A stretch of DNA of 15,204 bases. Source: CAZIOH01 sp964540815 (GTDB lineage: Bacteria > Myxococcota_A > Polyangia > Fen-1088). Shown here piece after piece: positions 1 to 7,560 of this stretch. The stretch's first letter is position 1. The number at the start of each line of letters is the position of its first letter. The DNA lies in contig CAZIOH010000124.1 of the NCBI GenBank assembly GCA_964540815.1, positions 1-15,204 on the forward strand. The letters are read 5' to 3'. The notes under the pieces were generated by a model. That model did no database searches and was not told the origin of the DNA. It saw nothing but the letters and a program-made list of their open reading frames with translations. The position numbers were made by a program, and so were the translations under genes.

Positions 1-479
1 CGGGAGTCGGATGGTTGAGGTGGTGGGGCTGGTCCGAAATCCAGGCGGCGAGTGGGTGAAGCAGATGGCGCGCAACCTCTTGGACGCGTACGACGGATTC
101 CTGCGTGAAAGCGTTACCTGATCCTGGACCGGGATCCTCTGTACACCACGGAGTTCCGGCAAATGCTCCGAGGGACGGGGTTAGAGCCGTTGCTACTGCC
201 CGCCCGGAGTCCGAACTTGAACGCCTATGCCGAGAGATGTGCTCTCGATCAAAAGCGAGTGCTTGGACCGGATCGTACCGCTGGGGGAAAGACAATCTCC
301 GGCGGGCCATCGTGGAGTACCTCGCCCACTATCACGGCGACGGAACCACCAAGGTCTTGGCAATGTGCTGCTCAGGGGATCGCCTGACCCGGCTAATGAG
401 AACGGCCGAGTGCAACGGCGCGAGCGGCTTGGCGGCCTGCTGAATTTCTATCATCGGACCGCGGTCGATCAGATTTTGA
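1..479 (+). pseudogene. DDE integrase/transposase remnant (copy A), frameshifted
   Basis: Remnant of an integrase-core (rve, DDE) transposase whose 5' end lies outside the window. The pieces read in order are a catalytic-core stretch (GGEWVKQMARNLLDAYDGFL), the second-Asp motif LILDRDPLYTTEFRQML, then LLLPARSPNLNAYAER with the catalytic Glu, then CLDRIVPLGER, the EYLAHYH segment and the C-terminal LGGLLNFYHR. They fall in different frames. Compared with copy B near 13.6 kb, this copy lacks two bases around 238, has one extra base around 293 and lacks one base around 337; a further shift lies near 110. It therefore cannot encode an active enzyme. The match to integrase-core transposases is clear; the exact IS family (IS3/IS481-like) is not certain. 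Confidence 0.85.
465..478 (+). repeat. Candidate IS right-end sequence shared with copy B
   Basis: The 14-mer TCGATCAGATTTTG lies just after the integrase C-terminal reading here and again at 13893-13906, after copy B. Similarity continues for about 15 more bases and then the flanks diverge completely. That is what the outer end of a transposon would look like. No matching left end is visible because copy A starts outside the window and copy B has lost its 5' part. Confidence 0.45.
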
Positions 480-812
480 GACAGGACGGCGGCCTGGTCG
501 TCCTGCTGGACGGCCTTGATGTGTCGGCCCGGGCGCGCTCGAGCTGTCCTTCCATCTGGGTGAGGCTCTGGCGCAGGGATTCGGTGAATTGATCGGTCCA
601 ACGCTCTGGCCGGGTTCAATCAAAACGGCCGCAGAGCTGACGTAACGTTCTAACAGGGCGACATCAAACGGCCGACTTCCTCCGTGCTGTTCGGGCACTC
701 GAAAGGGGAAACCCTGGGTTGAATTTCCCATTCTCCGACCTGGCGAATTGATTCGCCCTGGCGTTGCCCGCGAGGCAGTCCAGATCGCGGCTCGGAAGCG
801 CACCGCGGCGGC
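480..812. other. Region with no recognisable gene; possible minus-strand protein relic
   Basis: No intact gene is seen. On the minus strand there are protein-like stretches in three frames, such as FDVALLERYVSSAAVLIEPG, then DQFTESLRQSLTQMEGQLER, then HIKAVQQDDQAAVLSQNLI. Together they could be the decayed C-terminal part of a helical protein abutting the integrase end. I do not recognise the family. Confidence 0.25.
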
Positions 813-2917
813 TCACTTGAGCGGGCACGCGAGGCAGGGGTTGTAGATCCCCACCGAGCACGTGCCACAAATGCAGGTCGGGTCCGTGCCGCACCGGCTG
901 TGGCACTCCTCACAGGCATCTCGCGAGTTGCAGTCTGGGCCGCAGTAAAGCGAGCCCCCGTGTCCAGGGCTCCAGGAGAACGAAGGTGGCTCGCAGTCCT
1001 CGCCTGGGTCTATCCTGCCGTTGCCGCAGGTTGGGATCTGGCAATGAGCGCTGCAAGGATTGCGAGCCAGCCCACGGAGGGTCACACTGCTCTCCCGGAT
1101 CGATCCGGTGGCTTCCGCAGAGCGGGAGGATCTGGCAAGTGGCGCCACAGGTGTAGTTGTCGGGGGGGGGCGCATTGCTCGCCCGCCCCGATGACTCCGT
1201 CTCCGCAGCCAGGAAGCCGAAGGCAATTGAGGTGCAGGTGACGCCATCGGGGGGATCACACTGCTCCCCTGGGTCGATCCGGACGTTTCCGCACAGGGCT
1301 TCGGACGACCCAGGATGGCGGTGTTTCTGGACCCCACCCAGGACCCATAAATGATCCGGGCCGCTGCCGGCGATCTCTCCCGGCGAGCTGGTCCCACTGT
1401 CGATGGTCAGCTTGGACCACTTCGTCCCGTCGAAATGGGCCAGTTGGGGGTGATAGCCGAGGGCCGTCGAGGGCAGGGAAGCCCAGACATCGTTCCGGCA
1501 ACTTCCCCCGAGAACTCGTCCACCGTTCATCGAGAATACCGTCGGCTCAATCAGCGACCAGTCCTTTCCGCCAAAATGGACGATTCCCCGGTCGCCGATG
1601 AGCCATACGTCCGATGCAGAGGTTCCCCAGAAGGAATAGTAGTCGGCCACGGGAATCGCGTTCGCCGGCCAGGCTTGCCACATTCGGCCGTCCCAGCGGA
1701 AGAGGGTCGGTGCCCCCGCGCGCACCCGACCAACCGCCCAGACGTCGTTGGTGGCCACCGGCCAGAGGCCATCTACCTCGATGCTTCCTATCGCTGGCGG
1801 CGGTAGGGTCCGGGCGGTCCAGGTCGAACCGTCCCAGTGTGCGATCTTGTGGGGGGAAACAAAGGCCTCAACCGCCCAAACGTCGGTCGGAGAAAGACCG
1901 ATGAAGGTCACTCCAGAATACCAAGGGCCGTCAGGAAAGGTCACCGGCTGAAAGGCTACGCCGTCACCGTGCAATGGATAGGGGCCCCCGACCCAGATGT
2001 CATCCGGGCGGGAGGCCCAGATGGATGCGAGATACTGTCCGGTGTCGAGGACCATGGTCCAGGTCGAACCGTCGCCGTGAAGGATCTGGCCGCCTTGGGT
2101 GATCCACAGGTCGGAGGGTGAGAAGACGAAGATGGAGGCGGCGCCGAAGGAGCCCCGCGTCCACACGTCGTTCGGTGATGCGGGCGCGCACCAGTCGCTT
2201 CCCCCCTGTGCACCACCCCGAGCCAAGCCAGTCTCGACCGTCGCGTCGAGCACGGGTCCATCCCCGGTCGGTCCGTCGCCGGTGACCGCGTCGACCCCCG
2301 CGTCGACCCCGGTTAGCGATCCGGCGGAACCGCCGTGACCCGCGGTCGAGCCACCGACGGTGCCGCCAGTCCCGGGCGGTCCCCCCGACTCGGAGGCGCC
2401 TCCGCTCGCCGCTGCATCAACGGCGCCCACTGGCGCCCCCCGTCCCTCCTCCGCCCTGCCCCGCCACCCCATCATCCTCGAAGTCGACGCCGATCGACGC
2501 ACGTCCGTTGCGATGCATGACCAGCACCACCTGCGCCACCACGCCCTTCTGGAGGACGGCCGCGACCGGGTCGGCCACCCAGAGCGGTCCCATCGAGGCG
2601 CCGCCCTCGCAGCCGCTCGAGAACGCAGCCCCCTCGAAGGTCGTCGGGCCGAGCGCCAGCCCTGCCATCTCCAAAGTCACGGCACTCCCGGACGCGACGG
2701 GAAACCAGTTTGAGACGCTGCGCGCCCCCTCGGCCACCACGGAGAGACATTGAACGTCGGCGGGCACCTCTGACAGAAGGAAGTGGGCCACCCCGACGTC
2801 GTCCCGCGCGCCATCGACGCCTCGCGGCCCCGAGCACGCCGGCAGCGAGATTCCCGCGACCGCGACCACGCCTGCAACAAATGAAGGGAAAGTCCGCTCA
2901 GGATACAGGCGCCTCAA
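813..2917 (-). pseudogene. Modular surface lipoprotein: N-domain, Gly-rich linker, propeller, Cys-rich repeats; two frameshifts
   Basis: Predicted outer-surface lipoprotein of about 700 residues, broken by two frameshifts. The start is a TTG at 2917, five bases after a strong ribosome site, giving MRRLYPERT, a hydrophobic segment and lipobox LPAC. An about 110-residue N-domain ends in VVLVMHRNGRASIGVDFEDD and is clearly homologous to that of the plus-strand lipoprotein at 3684. A Gly/Ser/Thr linker follows, then eight propeller-like repeats marked by NDVW, SDLW, DDIW, TDVW, NDVW, SDVW, NDVW and DHLW with GSTWT signatures. The C-terminus has three CGN.RIDPGE.CDPP cysteine repeats (DUF4215-like) and further Cys pairs. 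The first frameshift is near 2440 in a run of six C (plus strand); dropping one base restores linker coding. The second is near 1070, inside the second Cys repeat. Either recent decay or base-calling errors would explain this. The function is unknown; surface binding is an inference from the architecture. Confidence 0.8.
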
Positions 2918-3374
2918 TCGAGCCTCCTTTGCACCGGACGTGGGGCCAAGCCGACGGTCGGACGTGTCTACGGCGCCGCCACATCCAGAGCGGGCGCCAT
3001 CCACCCGCTGGCGGAGCAGCCGTCTGGCTCGAGGAAGAAGCCGCGCTGGCGACTCGAGCTCGTCACGGGACCGCCTTCCACGAGCCAGGCCATTTGGTGA
3101 GATCCGGCAACCGCTGCTCCTCACCGATTCGACCTTCCTCGACTTGTCCCGCGCGCACCAATTCGCGCAATTGTTGCGGCGACCCCAGCTCGCAAGACCG
3201 GTCTTTGCACGCGCGCCCGCGAGGTAACCATCATTCGATGCGTGAGCTCGTCGAGGCACCGTGCTCAGAAGAATGCGCCGGTCAAGCCCCCGGGACACCC
3301 TGGGGGACGCGAAGGGCGACGAATCATCGCCGCGGCCCTCGCGACGCGGAGCTCGCCAGATCGGTCCAACCTTG
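2918..3374. other. Intergenic stretch between divergent lipoproteins, no convincing gene
   Basis: No intact gene is supported; the long plus-strand reading across here is antisense low-complexity coding with no family features. On the minus strand about 3063-3200 reads SPQQLRELVRAGQVEEGR and continues to a stop after WPGSWKAVP. This looks protein-like but has no start codon that I can support, so it may be a relic. The promoter of the minus-strand lipoprotein should lie in this interval, but I could not identify it. Confidence 0.35.
2923..2930 (-). promoter_or_regulatory. Strong ribosome binding site deciding a TTG start
   Basis: On the minus strand the sequence AAAGGAGG is followed after five bases (CTCGA) by TTG at 2917-2915. 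It decides the start of the lipoprotein gene: no ATG lies nearby in frame, and the TTG gives a well-formed lipoprotein signal peptide. Confidence 0.7.
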
Positions 3375-3612
3375 TGTCCGGATCCAGCCCAGATGGTGGC
3401 AAGGTTGGCGTACGATTCTATCTCTCGGCTATCGCCGCTTTGACGAGAATCCCGGCGTCACCCAGGCGGCCATCCTCGAAAACAAGGGGCTCGGGGTCGC
3501 CCTCGCCGCCATCCAATCCGCCCAGATCGCGCGTGACCGGAAGCGCGTCGAATCGAAGAGGCTCAGCCTGCGGACGAAGGCCAGAATCAAGGCTGCTCGA
3601 GAGGAGGCGTGA
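3375..3612 (+). pseudogene. C-terminal remnant of an ISNCY-like transposase
   Basis: The reading YRRFDENPGVTQAAILENKG, followed by LGVALAAIQSAQ and a basic tail ending KARIKAAREEA-stop, resembles the C-terminus of ISNCY-type integrase-core transposases ('LPYR.FD....V..A.I.ENK.LG..LA.I'). Just upstream, DGGKVGVRFYLS sits in another frame and corresponds to the preceding 'DGRV.I' strand, so there is a frameshift near 3425. The catalytic part is missing. A second, shorter copy of the same tail lies on the minus strand at 13922-14106. The family assignment is from memory of the motif and is moderately secure. Confidence 0.55.
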
Positions 3613-3683
3613 GTGGCTTCGAATACTTCCAACCAGAAGTGGTCTTGATATTGCTTTGCAACACCCCGCGGAGGGACAACGCG

Positions 3684-5108
3684 ATGGCACATGGGACGTT
3701 GCTACGGGGTCTCGCGGTCCGACATGTGAGAGTCAGTCTGGTCGCGTGGGTGCTCGGTGGGTGTTCTTCTTCGCCCGCGAGCCCTCCGGATGTCGGACAA
3801 GCGCAAATCACCTTGGCCAGTGTGCCGGGCGACGTCGCCTGTGTGGCGATCACGGCCAGCGGGTCGCGAACGGTCGCAAAGTCCCTCGAGGCGCGTTCAG
3901 GAGAGACCGCGTCGCTCGTCATCGGCGGATTGCCGCTTGGGGCAGTCACCTTCACGGCGGTGGCGTTCGCCGAGATCTGCTCCGCGGTGCTACCGGAGCA
4001 CGTCGCGACCTGGGTGAGCGACGCCCAGGTCGTGACGTTGGAGAAGGGCGTGATCGCCAGCGTCACCCTCGTGATGCACCGCAATGGACTGGCCTCCGTC
4101 TCGGTGGACTTCGCCGATGACGGCGGGGGCTCTGGAGGCCAAGTCGGGACCGGTGGTGTCGTGGGCTCGGGGGGCAGGGCGGGAACCGGCGGAACCGGCT
4201 CGGGCGGAATGGGAACGGGCGGGGTGGCGCCTGCCTGCACGGGAGCATCCACGCAGTGCTCGGGGAACGGCGTGCAGACGTGCGCCAACGGACAGTGGGG
4301 TGCGCCCGTCGCATGCGGAACACGCCAGACCTGCACCGGGCCCACCGGCTCCGCAAAGTGCTCTTGCACGCCCGACCCCGCGTGTGGAGCCGTTGGCGCC
4401 ACCTGCGCCGACGTTTCGACGCTGGTCACTTGCATGATGGATGCGCAAACCTGCCTTTACCAATCGTCGTCTTCGACGTGTGCGGGGGGAATGTGCAGCG
4501 GCGCCGCCGGCGCGGCTTCGTGTTGCACGAATGCTTGCACGATGGGGGTGACCCAGTGTGCCGGCCTCAGCCTCACGACCTGTTCCGCAGCGGCCAACGG
4601 TTGCACGGCTCTCAGCACCTCGGCCTGCGGGACCGGGTTGCTCTGCGAGCGGTATTCCACGCCGGCCTGCGTCGACCCGACCTGGGCCGAATGGCCCATG
4701 CCGAACGGACCGGTGGATGTCGCGGCAGGCGCGCCGAACGCCGAGGCGTATACCGACAACGGTGACGGCACCGTCACGGACAACGTCACGGAGCTCATGT
4801 GGCAGCAGGCCGCGGCACCGGCAACGTACACCTGGGCGGCAGCGGTTGCATATTGCCCAACGTTGACCCTGGCGGGACACAAGGACTGGCGCCTCCCCTC
4901 GCGAATCGAGCTTGTGTCCATCCTGGATGTCGGAGTGTCCGGTTCAGCCATAGACCCCACCTATTTCCCAGGGACGCCGGTGACGGCATTTTGGTCTTCA
5001 TCCCCGTGGGTCGGCAACGCGCCCGGAGCTTGGTTCGTCTTCTTCGGCCACGGCAACACGAGCCCCTGGCCTGTAGCCAATACCCTCGCTGTTCGTTGCG
5101 TGCGCTGA
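3684..5108 (+). CDS. Lipoprotein with conserved N-domain, Cys-rich middle and DUF1566 (Lcl) C-terminal domain
   Basis: Predicted lipoprotein of 474 residues. ATG 3684 was chosen because GGAGGG lies eight bases upstream and because it gives a basic n-region, a hydrophobic segment and lipobox LGGC (Cys27). The open frame extends to 3609, but that start lacks these signals. Residues 35-146 form the N-domain shared with the minus-strand lipoprotein at 813-2917 (both contain LVMHRNG and VDF.DDG). Residues 147-182 are a Gly-rich linker. Residues 185-330 are rich in Cys, with repeats such as CSGNGVQTCANGQWG. Residues 356-474 are a DUF1566/Lcl domain: TDNVTELMWQQ, DWRLPSRIELVSILD, FWSSSP and C-terminal VRCVR. 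This domain family is common on secreted proteins and may bind ligands; its function here is unknown. Sixty-seven bases separate the gene from the next DUF1566 gene, so the two are probably co-transcribed. Confidence 0.88.
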   Translation: MAHGTLLRGLAVRHVRVSLVAWVLGGCSSSPASPPDVGQAQITLASVPGDVACVAITASGSRTVAKSLEARSGETASLVIGGLPLGAVTFTAVAFAEICSAVLPEHVATWVSDAQVVTLEKGVIASVTLVMHRNGLASVSVDFADDGGGSGGQVGTGGVVGSGGRAGTGGTGSGGMGTGGVAPACTGASTQCSGNGVQTCANGQWGAPVACGTRQTCTGPTGSAKCSCTPDPACGAVGATCADVSTLVTCMMDAQTCLYQSSSSTCAGGMCSGAAGAASCCTNACTMGVTQCAGLSLTTCSAAANGCTALSTSACGTGLLCERYSTPACVDPTWAEWPMPNGPVDVAAGAPNAEAYTDNGDGTVTDNVTELMWQQAAAPATYTWAAAVAYCPTLTLAGHKDWRLPSRIELVSILDVGVSGSAIDPTYFPGTPVTAFWSSSPWVGNAPGAWFVFFGHGNTSPWPVANTLAVRCVR

Positions 5109-5112
5109 GGAC
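5088..5112 (+). repeat. 25-bp direct repeat, copy 1 (end of DUF1566 gene)
   Basis: This segment covers the last codons (AVRCVR), the TGA stop and five following bases. It matches 5617-5641 at 24 of 25 positions (T versus C at the fifth base). Identity over coding and non-coding bases points to a duplication of the DUF1566 3' end. Confidence 0.85.
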
Positions 5113-5175
5113 GGGTCTCTTGGTGGCGTACCTCTTCGAACGTCCTTCCGCCGCGAAAGTGAAAAGGAGCAGTGA

Positions 5176-5637
5176 ATGAATGCCTCGATTCGTTTCCTTG
5201 GTTCCGTGATCATCTGCGCGCTGGCCTTGACGACGGCCTTGACGACGTCTGCCGATGCCACGGTGCCTGCCGGCCGGTACACAATCTCCGCCGGATCGGT
5301 CACTGACACCAAGACCAAGCTGGTCTGGCAACAGACGCCCGCGCCGACGTTGTACATTTGGTCCGACGCCAAGACCTACTGCGCCGGTGTCGGTGCCAGT
5401 CTGGGAGGGATGGGCTGGCGCCTTCCGACCCTAAAGGAACTCCAGACCATCGTCGACGATTCCCGCGGTAGCCCGTCGATAGACCCAACAGCTTTTCCCT
5501 CAATGTCGTCGATGGGTTTTTGGTCTTCGTCCCCGTTGGTCGGCTCCTCGTCCCTCGCTTGGCTCGTCTCCTTCGACTCCGGCGCGACGGCCAGCATAGA
5601 CATCACCTCTACCGTGGCTGTCCGTTGCGTGCGCTGA
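5176..5637 (+). CDS. Secreted single-domain DUF1566 (Lcl) protein
   Basis: Predicted exported protein of 153 residues. ATG 5176 is preceded by AAGGAG at six bases. Residues 1-29 form a Sec signal peptide (basic residue at 6, hydrophobic core, likely cleavage after SADA). The mature protein is one DUF1566/Lcl domain: VTDTKTKLVWQQ, GWRLPTLKELQTIVDD, FWSSSPLVG and C-terminal VAVRCVR. It lines up along its whole length with the C-terminal domain of the upstream lipoprotein. It has no lipobox, so it is probably periplasmic or released. It shares a 25-bp sequence at its 3' end with the upstream gene, so it probably arose by domain duplication. The partner or ligand is unknown. Confidence 0.88.
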   Translation: MNASIRFLGSVIICALALTTALTTSADATVPAGRYTISAGSVTDTKTKLVWQQTPAPTLYIWSDAKTYCAGVGASLGGMGWRLPTLKELQTIVDDSRGSPSIDPTAFPSMSSMGFWSSSPLVGSSSLAWLVSFDSGATASIDITSTVAVRCVR

Positions 5638-5641
5638 GGAC
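5617..5641 (+). repeat. 25-bp direct repeat, copy 2 (end of second DUF1566 gene)
   Basis: Matches 5088-5112 with a single mismatch. It covers the AVRCVR codons, the stop and the first bases after it. Confidence 0.85.
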
Positions 5642-5689
5642 ATTTTCTGCTCGCGTTCGTGTCGAAAGTCGCGCTGACGGTTGTGCCGA

Positions 5690-6153
5690 CTAGTACCTCG
5701 CCACGGAGGTAGCGATCGATTGAAGCTGAGGAAGATCCGCGGGTTGGACCATCAGCTTGATGGAGCGAGGCTGGCGGGGAACGCGACGGATCAGCCCGCG
5801 CCGTTCCAGGCTCACGATCATATCGTGCACGGCCGGCTGGGTGACTCCGAAGAATCGTCGGAAGTCTGCCTCGGCAGGCGGTTGTCTGTTGANNNNNNNN
5901 NNNNNNNNNNNNNNNNNNNNNNNNNNNNNNNNNNNNNNNNNNNNNNNNNNNNNNNNNNNNNNNNNNNNNNNNNNNNNNNNNNNNNNNNNNNNTGGGTGAC
6001 TCCGAAGAATCGTCGGAAGTCTGCCTCGGCAGGCGGTTGTCTGTTGAGCAGGGTGTATGTGTGAATGAACGCCAAGTACTGACCCTGCTTTTCTGTAAAC
6101 GGCGGCGGAGATTTGCTGGACATGGGATCGAGAATCTGATCAAAGATATCCAT
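5690..6153 (-). CDS. LexA-type winged-helix DNA-binding regulator, interrupted by the assembly gap
   Basis: Small regulator resembling the N-terminal DNA-binding domain of LexA, without the autoprotease domain. Right of the gap it reads PFTEKQGQYLAFIHTYTLLN, then PPAEADFRRFFGVT. Left of the gap it continues QPAVHDMIVSLERRGLIRRV, then PRSIKLMV, and ends PQLQSIATSVARY-stop at 5690. This is helix-turn-helix plus wing. The 55 bases on each side of the N gap are identical; counting them once gives one open frame of 309 nt (102 aa from ATG 6153, or 92 aa from ATG 6123, MSSKSPPP). Neither start has a clear ribosome site. It converges with the DUF1566 gene at 5637. The target is unknown; these stand-alone LexA-fold proteins are usually annotated only as LexA-family DNA-binding proteins. 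Confidence 0.8.
5838..5892 (+). repeat. 55-bp duplicate flank, left of gap
   Basis: Identical to 5993-6047. It ends exactly at the first N and lies inside the LexA-like gene, so it most likely represents unmerged contig overlap rather than a biological repeat. Confidence 0.9.
5893..5992. other. Assembly gap of 100 N
   Basis: Exactly 100 undefined bases, a conventional scaffold-gap size. The identical 55-bp flanks suggest that the true distance is zero or negative, that is, overlapping contig ends. Confidence 0.97.
5993..6047 (+). repeat. 55-bp duplicate flank, right of gap
   Basis: Begins at the first base after the gap and is identical to 5838-5892. Confidence 0.9.
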
Positions 6154-6155
6154 GA

Positions 6156-6411
6156 ATATACGCTTATCGCGTGACGCCGACCGAGGATGATCGCGGGCAA
6201 CTTCAGAATCTGGTGAGCGGCGGCAAGGGGGCGATTCGCAGAATCAAGCGAGCCCAGATTTTGCTCGCCGCAGATGCGAGATCCCCGGACCAGGCGATCG
6301 CCATCAACATCGGGGTTGGCACCTCCACGGTGTACAGAACCAAGCAACGTTTTGGCGAGGAAAGCTTGGAACAAGCCCTGAGTGAGTCCCCGCGCCCGGG
6401 TGTGCCCCGAA
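6156..6411 (+). pseudogene. IS630-family transposase, N-terminal fragment
   Basis: Encodes the N-terminal helix-turn-helix region of an IS630-type transposase: RVTPTEDDRGQLQNLVSGGK, then RRIKRAQILLAAD, then INIGVGTSTVYRTKQRF, EESLEQALSE and RPGVPR. GTG 6171 is the only nearby candidate start; residues before it (AYR) also fit the family, so the true start may be lost. The fragment stops where IS3-type coding begins in another frame at about 6411, so the DDE domain is missing. It is truncated and inactive. Confidence 0.75.
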
Positions 6412-6841
6412 CGGTAGCCCGCGGATCCTCAAGGACCTCAAGGCCGACGAGGAGCACGTCAGCCGCAAGCGGGTGATTCGGTTGATGCAGGAGCAGGGCC
6501 TCGTGGCCCGCGTGCGCCGACGGTACAAGTGCACGACGATGACTGACCACGGCCAGCCAATTGCGCCCAACCTTCTGGCGCGCCGTTTCGAGGCCGAGAG
6601 TCCCAATCGACGCTGGGTCGGCGACACCACCGAGCTGCGGGTCGGCGAGACCGGCCGCGTCTTCCTGGCGGCCATCGTCGACCTGTACTCGCGTTTCGTC
6701 GTCGGGTGGGCGCTCTCCGCGGTCAACGATCGGCAACTCGTGATTCGGGCGCTCGAGATGGCGCTGCGGCGGCGTTGCCCGGAGGCCGGCCCGATGCATC
6801 ACTCCGATCAAGGCAGTCCCTACGCGAGCGAGGACTACCAG
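6411..6841 (+). pseudogene. IS3-family OrfB transposase, internal fragment
   Basis: Reads GSPRILKDLKADEEHVSRKR, then VIRLMQEQGLVARVRRRYK, PNLLARRFEAESPNRRWVGD, TTEL, AAIVDLYSRFVVGWALS and MHHSDQGSPYASEDYQ. These are the HTH_21 region and the first two thirds of the rve core of an IS3-family OrfB, including the first Asp (GDTTEL) and second Asp (HSDQG). The frame is clean to 6841. The C-terminal third with the catalytic Glu is replaced abruptly by IS21 sequence on the other strand. It is truncated at both ends and inactive. Confidence 0.88.
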
Positions 6842-7560
6842 GTCGCGCCGAGGTCCAGCGCCATCTTCGCCGCGAGGTCGACTGTGGGCGCGCCGTGCTT
6901 CTTGGCCAGAGAAAGCACGCCTAGGATCCTTCGGATGCCCGTCTCGCCCTCGTGGCGGTGGATGTGCTCGCACACGGCGCCGACGTGCTGGCCAGCGCCG
7001 CGGGCACGACGGAGCAGTCCCTCGGTCGTCGTCGGCGTACGCGAGGGCCGATCCTGGTAATACCGAAACGGCTCGACGGGCAGCGGCTGCAGGTGCGGCT
7101 TCTCCTCCGCAAACATTACGGCGACCTGCCGCTTCGTCGTGCCGTGGATCCGCGTGTACGCCCAGTGGGCTTCCCAGCGATCGAGATAGACATGCGCAGC
7201 TTCGATGCTCTCGAAGCGCATTCCGGACAGGTGCGTGCGCCGCGCGTGGCCCACTCCGGACTCGACCTTGCCTTTGCAGTCGGGGTCGCGCACGCGACAG
7301 GGCAACGGCGCCGTAGTGGGCGAGCACATCGCGGTACAAAGGATTGAGCTCCGGGTCGTAGATGTCGGGCGTGATGACGCCCTCGCGCATAATGTCGAGC
7401 ACGATGACGCGCGGGAGGCCGCCGAGCTGGCGGAACGCGCGCTCGTGCAGCTCAGCCCACACGCGCGATGACGACTTCAAAGCCAGCAGGCGCACCGACT
7501 TCCGGCTGCACCCGAGCGTCAACACGAACAGCCTCACGTGCTTGTACTTGCCGCTCTCGC
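6842..7560 (-). pseudogene. istA: IS21-family IstA transposase, truncated, frameshifted and internally deleted
   Basis: Minus-strand IstA pieces: ESGKYKHVRLFVLTLGCSRK, ELHERAFRQLGGLPRVIVLD, ITPDIYDPELNPLYRDVLAH, then (after a shift near 7305 that looks like a five-base loss at a CTGCC-like repeat) CRVRDPDCKGKVESGVGHAR, RWEAHWAYTRIHGTTKRQVA and EPFRYYQ. At about 7054 the sequence jumps to the C-terminal segment TPTTTEGLLRRARGAGQHVG and RRILGVLSLAKKHG, skipping roughly 100 residues expected between them. The N-terminal HTH and first catalytic Asp are missing, and the element joins a carbohydrate-binding-like gene at 7560/7561. No IstB is present. Nonfunctional. Confidence 0.88.

Noticed and set aside
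2710..3612. Plus-strand open frame of 300 codons
   Set aside because: Most of it is antisense to the lipoprotein N-domain or low-complexity; only the last about 65 codons (ISNCY-like tail) carry a family pattern.
4140..4225. GGXGTGG-rich segment as a DNA repeat element
   Set aside because: It is the in-frame Gly/Ser/Thr linker of the lipoprotein; the repetition reflects protein composition.
3990..4880. Long minus-strand frames opposite the plus-strand lipoprotein
   Set aside because: They are Arg/Pro/Gly-rich shadows of the lipoprotein gene, common in high-GC DNA, with no motif or ribosome site.
5838..6047. Two-copy 55-bp repeat as a CRISPR-like or biological tandem repeat
   Set aside because: It abuts the N gap exactly on both sides and restores a gene when collapsed; contig overlap is the simpler explanation. 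No CRISPR array is visible elsewhere in the window.
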